A DNA stretch of 64,000 nucleotides from NCBI GenBank assembly GCA_002211745.1, contig CP022114.1, positions 2,946,645 to 3,010,644 of the forward strand, given 5' to 3'. The DNA is from Kluyvera genomosp. 3. GTDB taxonomy: Bacteria; Pseudomonadota; Gammaproteobacteria; Enterobacterales; Enterobacteriaceae. Within the stretch, counting starts at the first letter, position 1; each line of letters opens with the position of its first letter. Both the position numbers and the translations under genes were made by a program. Shown here piece by piece: positions 56,853 to 64,000 of this stretch. Under the pieces are notes generated by a model that was given only the letters and a program-made list of their open reading frames with translations, was not told the DNA's origin and made no database searches.

Positions 56853-58094
56853 TTAACGCAGGTTAACCAGCGTGTTGAGGATCTGATCCTGGGTCTTGAT
56901 GGTCTGCGCGTTCGACTGGTAGTTACGCTGCGCGACGATCATGTTCACCAGTTCTTTGCTGAGGTCTACGTTGGAGGCTTCCAGCGCGCCGTTGGTCAGC
57001 GTACCGAAGTTACCGGTGCCCGCGGTTCCCAGCAGCGCGACGCCCGAGGACTGCGTTGCCGACCAGACGTTATCGCCCTCTGACTGCAGACCTTCGTTGT
57101 TGGCGAAATTCGCCAGCACAATCTGCCCCAGCAGTTGGCTCTGCTGGTTGGAGTAGTTACCCACCACCGTGCCGTCTTCGTTGATTTGGTAGCTCACCAG
57201 GTTGCCCGGCGCGAAGCCGTTCTGGGTGGTGGCGACGATATCGTTCGAGCCGGTGTTCTGCTGCATGGAGTTGAGGAAGCTCAGGTTGAATGTCCCGGCC
57301 GCCGACCCGTTCAGGGAATTGAGGTTGACATTAACCGACATGCCCGTTCCGGCATTGGCTGGGTCATAGCTGGTTACCGACTCCAGCGTGCCGCTGTTAT
57401 TGAATTCCATCTGCGCCGCTTTTACCGCCTTCGCCGTGCTATCGCTGGAATCAAGCGTATAAACGTCCCACTTGTTCTCATCCGTTTTCACGTAATAAAC
57501 GTTAACGTCATGGGAGTTGCCTAAACTATCGTATACGGTCACGGTACCCTTTTTGTTATAGGTGTCCGGATCGGTCGCAACAAACGGCTTCAGCGTCTGA
57601 TCAATTTTGTCATCCGTGGAGTTCAGGTTCATCTGCATCGCCGCGGTGGTGGTCGTTTTCGCCGACATCAGCGTATTCGGAATCGTCAGCGCCACCGGGT
57701 TCGCCCCTGCTGGATGGTCGCCGGGTTACCGGTTGCCGGATAGCCGGTGACGCTCAGCCCTGCATGTTGACCAGATTGCGGTTCTCATCAAGCTTGAACT
57801 GGCCGTTACGGCTGTAGTAAACGGAACCGTTGCTGTCGACCAGACGGAAAAAACCGTTCTGGCTAATCGCCACGTCCAGCGCGCGTCCGGTACCGGTGGT
57901 GGTGCCGTCGGTAAAGTCCTGGGTAATCCCGCAACTTTTACCCCCAGCCCCACTTTGGAACCGGCAAACATATCGGCAAACGATGCGGTCCCGGATTTAA
58001 ACCCGTAGGTCGCGGAGTTGGCGATGTTGTTGCCGATAACATCGAGGTTGGTGGCAGCAGCGTTTAATCCGCTTACCGCTTGTGAAAAGGCCAT
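56853..58094 (-). CDS. flgE: Flagellar hook protein FlgE, three frameshifts
   Basis: Builds the curved hook. The start MAFSQAVSGLNAAATNLDVI and GNNIANSATYGFKSGTASFA are typical. Single bases are missing near 57930 (VAGITQDFTDGTTTGTGR after repair), 57763 and 57710 (near TGNPATIQQGANPVALTIPN). The C-terminal helix ELVNMIVAQRNYQSNAQTIK is intact. Repaired length is about 414 residues, a little longer than E. coli (402). Confidence 0.95.
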
Positions 58095-58121
58095 AACGTC
58101 TCTCCTGAAATAGTTAGAGGC

Positions 58122-58815
58122 TTAAATAATCTGGCGAACCTGATCCAGCGTGGTGGTGCCATAGGTACCCAAATCCAGTTTGTTGCCATCACTGCCCAGC
58201 GTAACGCCTGCACCAGGGCGAACTGCAGCGGTTGAACCACCAGCTGCGTGGTGCCTGGCTGGCGGCGAAGTTGATGTTGTAAGCGCCGTCCGGTGCCGCC
58301 GTGCCGTCATCCATCTTGCCGTCCCAGGTGTAGGTATGAACGCCTGCGGTCTGCGCTCCCAGATTTAACGTCCGGACCACTTTGCCGGTCCCGTCGACGA
58401 TGGTGGCGGTGACCTTCTCGGCGGACTGCGTCAACTCAATGCCAAACGGCGTGGTATCCACGCTGGTCTCATCGCTGCTGTTCTTGCCAGCCAGAATGGT
58501 GCTGCCAGGAATCATGACGCCGTGGCCCACCAGGGCGCTGGCCTGCAGCGACTGGCCGCTATTAATCTGTCCGGAGATGGAACCCAGCGTGGTGTTGAGC
58601 TTCTCAATGCCGCTGAGCGTGCTGATCTGCGCCAGTTGCGAAGTCAGTTCGTTGTTTTGTAACGGGTTAGTCGGATCCTGGTTTTTCAGCTGCGCAACCA
58701 ACAGCGTCAGAAAACTGCTCTGCAGGTCGGACGAACTGTTGGTGCCGGAGCTGCTGATCGACGATGAGGTCGAACTGCTACTGCTGGTATCATTGATATT
58801 GGCTACGACAGACAT
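58122..58815 (-). CDS. flgD: Hook-capping protein FlgD, two frameshifts
   Basis: Scaffold that caps the hook during FlgE assembly. The start is serine-rich (SSSSSTSSSISSSGTNSSS), followed by the conserved FLTLLVAQLKNQDPTNPLQN. Two bases are missing near 58255 and 58212 (FAASQAGTTQLVVQPL after repair). The end LGTYGTTTLDQVRQII is intact. Repaired length is 231 residues, equal to E. coli. Confidence 0.94.
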
Positions 58816-58827
58816 CGGTTACCTCCC

Positions 58828-59230
58828 TTATTGCCCAAGCGTCAGCGTTTTGAGCATCATGCTCTTCACGGTATTCAGTACCTCGACGTTTGCCTGATAG
58901 CTGCGCGACGCCGACATGGTGTTCACCATCTCGCCCACGACGTCGACGTTAGGCATGCGCACATAACCTTTCGCATCCGCCAGCGGATTCCCGGCTGGTA
59001 GACCAGCTTGTCCGGCTCCTGGCTTTCAACGACATCAGCGACTTTCACGCCGCCGGTCGCCGCGCCCATCGGCGCATCCACCTGAAAAACAACCTGCTTA
59101 GCACGATACGGCTGGCCATCCGGCCGGCGACGCTGTCGGCGTTGGCGAGGTTACTCGCGGCCACGTTCAATCGCTTGGACTGCGCGGTCAGCGCGGAACC
59201 TGCAACATCGAAGATATTGAGTAGTGCCAT
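58828..59230 (-). CDS. flgC: Flagellar proximal rod protein FlgC, two frameshifts
   Basis: Rod protein starting [20 protein letters not shown] with [20 protein letters not shown] after repair near 59127 (a C). A second G is missing near 58995 ([20 protein letters not shown]). The C-terminal helix [20 protein letters not shown] is clear. Repaired length is 134 residues, equal to E. coli. It lies 3 bases after flgB. Confidence 0.94.
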
Positions 59231-59233
59231 GGA

Positions 59234-59644
59234 TTAGTTCCCTGCAGGACACTCAGCATGCCTTAATCTGTCCGCCCAGAACCGTGAGGCCGGTCTGGTA
59301 CTGGAGGCTGTTATCGGCGAACTGCGTACGCTCCCGGTCCATATCGACGGTGTTGCCATCCATCGCGGGCTGATCGGGAATGCGGTACAGCAGATCGGTA
59401 TTCGGCGCGGAAAGCGCCTGGGCAGGAATATGACGTTCGGAGGTCAGCGTCAGCGCAACGCCGCTGCCTTCCGCGCGCCCGCGTGACATCACCTTTTTCA
59501 GTTCACTGGAAAAATCCATATCGCGCGCCTGATACCCGGGGTATCGGCGTTAGCGATATTGGCAGCCAGAATCTCCTGGCGCTCTGCGCGCAGGTTTAAC
59601 GCCTCTTGCTGAAAACGTAATGCGGCGTCGAGTTTATCGAGCAT
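59234..59644 (-). CDS. flgB: Flagellar proximal rod protein FlgB, three frameshifts
   Basis: First gene of the flgBCDEFGHIJ operon. The start at 59644 gives [20 protein letters not shown] with the rod motif [20 protein letters not shown] after repair near 59539. The middle [20 protein letters not shown] is intact. Two further G losses, near 59257 and 59241, hide the normal end GMLSVLQGN with a stop at 59234. Repaired length is 137 residues (E. coli 138). Confidence 0.92.
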
Positions 59645-59800
59645 GTCTCCTCCGCTAATGACAAAGTTTCAGCCGACAGCTTAATTCTCCTTATGCGCGC
59701 GTCATCGACGGAATAAGCGCAATATGCGTCGCTATTTGTTGCGTTGATGTCATCGCAAGTTGAGTAAAATGCGTGCATTCGCCATCCACAGGAGCGTTCA
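59645..59800. promoter_or_regulatory. Divergent flgB / flgA promoter region
   Basis: This 156-base gap separates the flgB and flgAMN operons. In E. coli both are class 2 promoters activated by FlhDC. I see no FliA-type site here and did not assign FlhDC boxes. Confidence 0.5.
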
Positions 59801-60460
59801 ATGCGTCAGCTCATTGTCCCATTCACCGCTGCGATACTGGCCTTTAGCCCGCTTGCTCAGGCGGCTGATATTCAGACGCAGCTGACCGCGTTCTTTCGCG
59901 AGCGGCTGACTGGCTTTAGCGATGAAGTCAGCGTGAAACTGCGCAATACGCAGAATCAGCAGCTTAGCTGTGACGCTCCCACGTTCAGCACGCCGGGTAA
60001 CTCGCGGCTATGGGGAAATCTGACGGTGGTGGCCCAGTGCGGGAATGCGAAACAGTATTTACAGGTGACCGTGCAGGCGATAGGCGATTACGTTGTCGCC
60101 GCGGCGCCAATCGTGCGCGGATCGCCGATTGAGTCGCAGAGCGTCACATTAATGCGTGGGCGGCTCGATCAGCTGCCGCCGCGTACCATGTTGAATTTGT
60201 CGCAGGCCGAGGATGCCATCAGTCTGCGCGACGTTGCCATCGGCCAGCCGATTCAGCTATCGATGGTGCGTCAGTCGTGGCGGGTGAAAGCAGGACAGAA
60301 AGTGATGGTCGTTGCCCAAGGGGAAGGCTTTAGCATCAACAGCGAGGGGCAGGCGTTAAACAACGCCGCGGTGGCCCAGAACGCCCGCGTGAGAATGCCT
60401 TCTGGTCAGGTGGTGAGCGGTCAGGTGAGCGCTGATGGGAATATTCTGATTAATCTATAA
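59801..60460 (+). CDS. flgA: P-ring chaperone FlgA
   Basis: Periplasmic chaperone for FlgI assembly. 219 residues, as in E. coli. A signal peptide MRQLIVPFTAAILAFSPLAQ leads into AADIQTQLTAFFRERL. The C-terminal SAF-type region includes LSLRDVAIGQPIQLSMVR-like sequence and ends VSADGNILINL. The frame is intact. Confidence 0.95.
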   Translation: MRQLIVPFTAAILAFSPLAQAADIQTQLTAFFRERLTGFSDEVSVKLRNTQNQQLSCDAPTFSTPGNSRLWGNLTVVAQCGNAKQYLQVTVQAIGDYVVAAAPIVRGSPIESQSVTLMRGRLDQLPPRTMLNLSQAEDAISLRDVAIGQPIQLSMVRQSWRVKAGQKVMVVAQGEGFSINSEGQALNNAAVAQNARVRMPSGQVVSGQVSADGNILINL

Positions 60461-60466
60461 ACTTCT

Positions 60467-60493
60467 TAAAGAATATGTGTCGCTTGCCGATAG
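60467..60493 (+). promoter_or_regulatory. Sigma-28 (FliA) promoter of flgMN
   Basis: TAAAGAAT, an 11-base spacer, then GCCGATAG: a close FliA match located right after the flgA stop and 65 bases before flgM. In E. coli, flgM is likewise read both from flgA and from its own late promoter. Confidence 0.88.
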
Positions 60494-60557
60494 ATAATTA
60501 ACAATTAATGAGAGTCGGCGCCTGCGCCATACCAAAGCCTCCAATGAGGAAAGCATT

Positions 60558-60851
60558 ATGAGCATCGATCGTACATCATCTCTGAAAGCGGTAACGCCGG
60601 TACAACATCGCGAAACGCCGGAGACCAGTGCACAAAAAGTGCGTGCCGAGAAAACCGAAACCGCCACCAGCGCCAGCGTGACGTTAAGCAATGCGCAGAC
60701 CGCACTGACCCGTTCAAGCAGCGGCGATATTAATATGGCGCGCGTCGAGGAACTGAAAACCGCCATTCGTAACGGCGAGTTAAAAATGGATACCGGTAAG
60801 ATTGCCGACGCGCTGATTCAAGACACGCAAGATTATCTACAGAGTAAATAA
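60558..60851 (+). CDS. flgM: Anti-sigma-28 factor FlgM
   Basis: 97 residues ([20 protein letters not shown] to [14 protein letters not shown]). It binds FliA and holds late flagellar transcription off until it is exported through the completed hook. The C-terminal sigma-binding helices, with [20 protein letters not shown], are clear. The frame is intact. flgN follows 4 bases later. Confidence 0.96.
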   Translation: MSIDRTSSLKAVTPVQHRETPETSAQKVRAEKTETATSASVTLSNAQTALTRSSSGDINMARVEELKTAIRNGELKMDTGKIADALIQDTQDYLQSK

Positions 60852-60855
60852 GCGC

Positions 60856-61287
60856 ATGAGCAGTTTGTCAGCCATTCTGGACCAAATGACCAGCATCCTT
60901 CACTCTCTTAAAGAAGTGATGGATGCTGAGCAACAGCAGCTCTCTGCAGGCAGCGTTAACGGCCTGCGGCTTGCCAGCATTACCGAAGAGAAAAGCTCTC
61001 TGCTGGCGACCTTAGACTACCTGGAAAAACAGCGTCGCGTGGAACAGGACGCCCGACAAAGCACCGATAATGAAGATATCGGCAGTCGCTGGCAGACCAT
61101 TACGGAAACCACGCAGCAGCTGCGTCGGTTAAATCAGCATAATGGCTGGCTGCTTGAAGGACAGATTGTCCGCAACCAGCAGGCGCTCGATGTGCTGAAG
61201 CCTTTTCAGGAGACGGGACTGTACGGAAAGGATGGGCAGGCAGCAGGCAGCAGCCTTACCCGTAGCGCCAAGAAGTTCTCAGTCTGA
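60856..61287 (+). CDS. flgN: FlgK/FlgL export chaperone FlgN
   Basis: 143 residues, mostly helical. The start MSSLSAILDQMTSILHSLKE and central MNQHNGWLLEGQ-type segment (LNQHNGWLLEGQIVRNQQAL) match E. coli FlgN. It escorts FlgK and FlgL, encoded at 49782-52395, to the export gate. The frame is intact. Confidence 0.94.
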   Translation: MSSLSAILDQMTSILHSLKEVMDAEQQQLSAGSVNGLRLASITEEKSSLLATLDYLEKQRRVEQDARQSTDNEDIGSRWQTITETTQQLRRLNQHNGWLLEGQIVRNQQALDVLKPFQETGLYGKDGQAAGSSLTRSAKKFSV

Positions 61288-61330
61288 ACACGGGCGGGGC
61301 CACAGAACGTGCCCGCGAAGTGTATTTCGT

Positions 61331-62928
<1,598 letters not shown>

Positions 62929-62973
62929 CTACCGGGTTCGGGATGAATTGCTACTGCCAGTTGTTACAGCTGG

Positions 62974-64000
<1,027 letters not shown>

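Overview
The window is enterobacterial chromosome. It is largely collinear with the Escherichia coli K-12 segment that runs from pepT to yceH, read in the opposite direction. Protein similarity (recalled, not searched) is very close to E. coli and Salmonella, for example an apparently identical AcpP and RpmF. The accessory content and the complete flg cluster point to a motile member of the Enterobacter/Klebsiella/Citrobacter group. I cannot name the species from sequence alone.

Layout: 1-5047 holds pepT (3' end cut off) divergent from the potABCD polyamine importer. 5080-9523 is an accessory sugar cassette: a GntR regulator, a lactose/cellobiose-type PTS IIC and a cytoplasmic GH3 glycosidase. 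9564-14503 is cobB, nagK and the lipoprotein exporter lolCDE. 14615-19670 is a second sugar island: a YjdF-like membrane protein, then melA, melB and a SemiSWEET transporter as one operon, with the activator melR divergent. 19788-27293 is mfd, fhuE and ptsG; the hinT to ldtC block found between mfd and fhuE in E. coli is missing. 27595-31859 is ycfH, holB, tmk, mltG and pabC. An IS200 copy sits at about 31930-32632. 32702-39025 is the fatty-acid cluster fabF, acpP, fabG, fabD, fabH and plsX with rpmF and yceD. 39168-47371 is yceF, an accessory periplasmic hydrolase and MFS pair, rluC, and rne with a long leader that carries ERIC-type repeats. 47437-49694 is a LysR/MFS pair. 49782-61287 is the flagellar cluster flgL to flgB (minus strand) and flgA, flgM and flgN (plus strand). 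61331-64000 is murJ, mviM and the 3' end of yceH.

The most important technical feature is that more than 30 conserved genes, many of them essential, are broken by single-base frameshifts. In every case I rebuilt, adding back one base restores the family sequence and usually the exact E. coli length. The missing base is almost always a G or C in a G/C run. I found only deletions, about 80 in total. This is the signature of homopolymer sequencing error, not of gene decay. Gene limits below therefore span the whole reconstructed gene, and the frameshift positions are noted.

Functionally the window combines core cell biology (lipid synthesis, envelope lipoprotein sorting, RNA decay, transcription-coupled repair, flagellum assembly) with carbohydrate acquisition modules: PtsG, the mel operon with SemiSWEET, and the GntR-IIC-GH3 cassette. 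The GntR-IIC-GH3 cassette and the mel-SemiSWEET operon are the best candidates for incompletely described systems.
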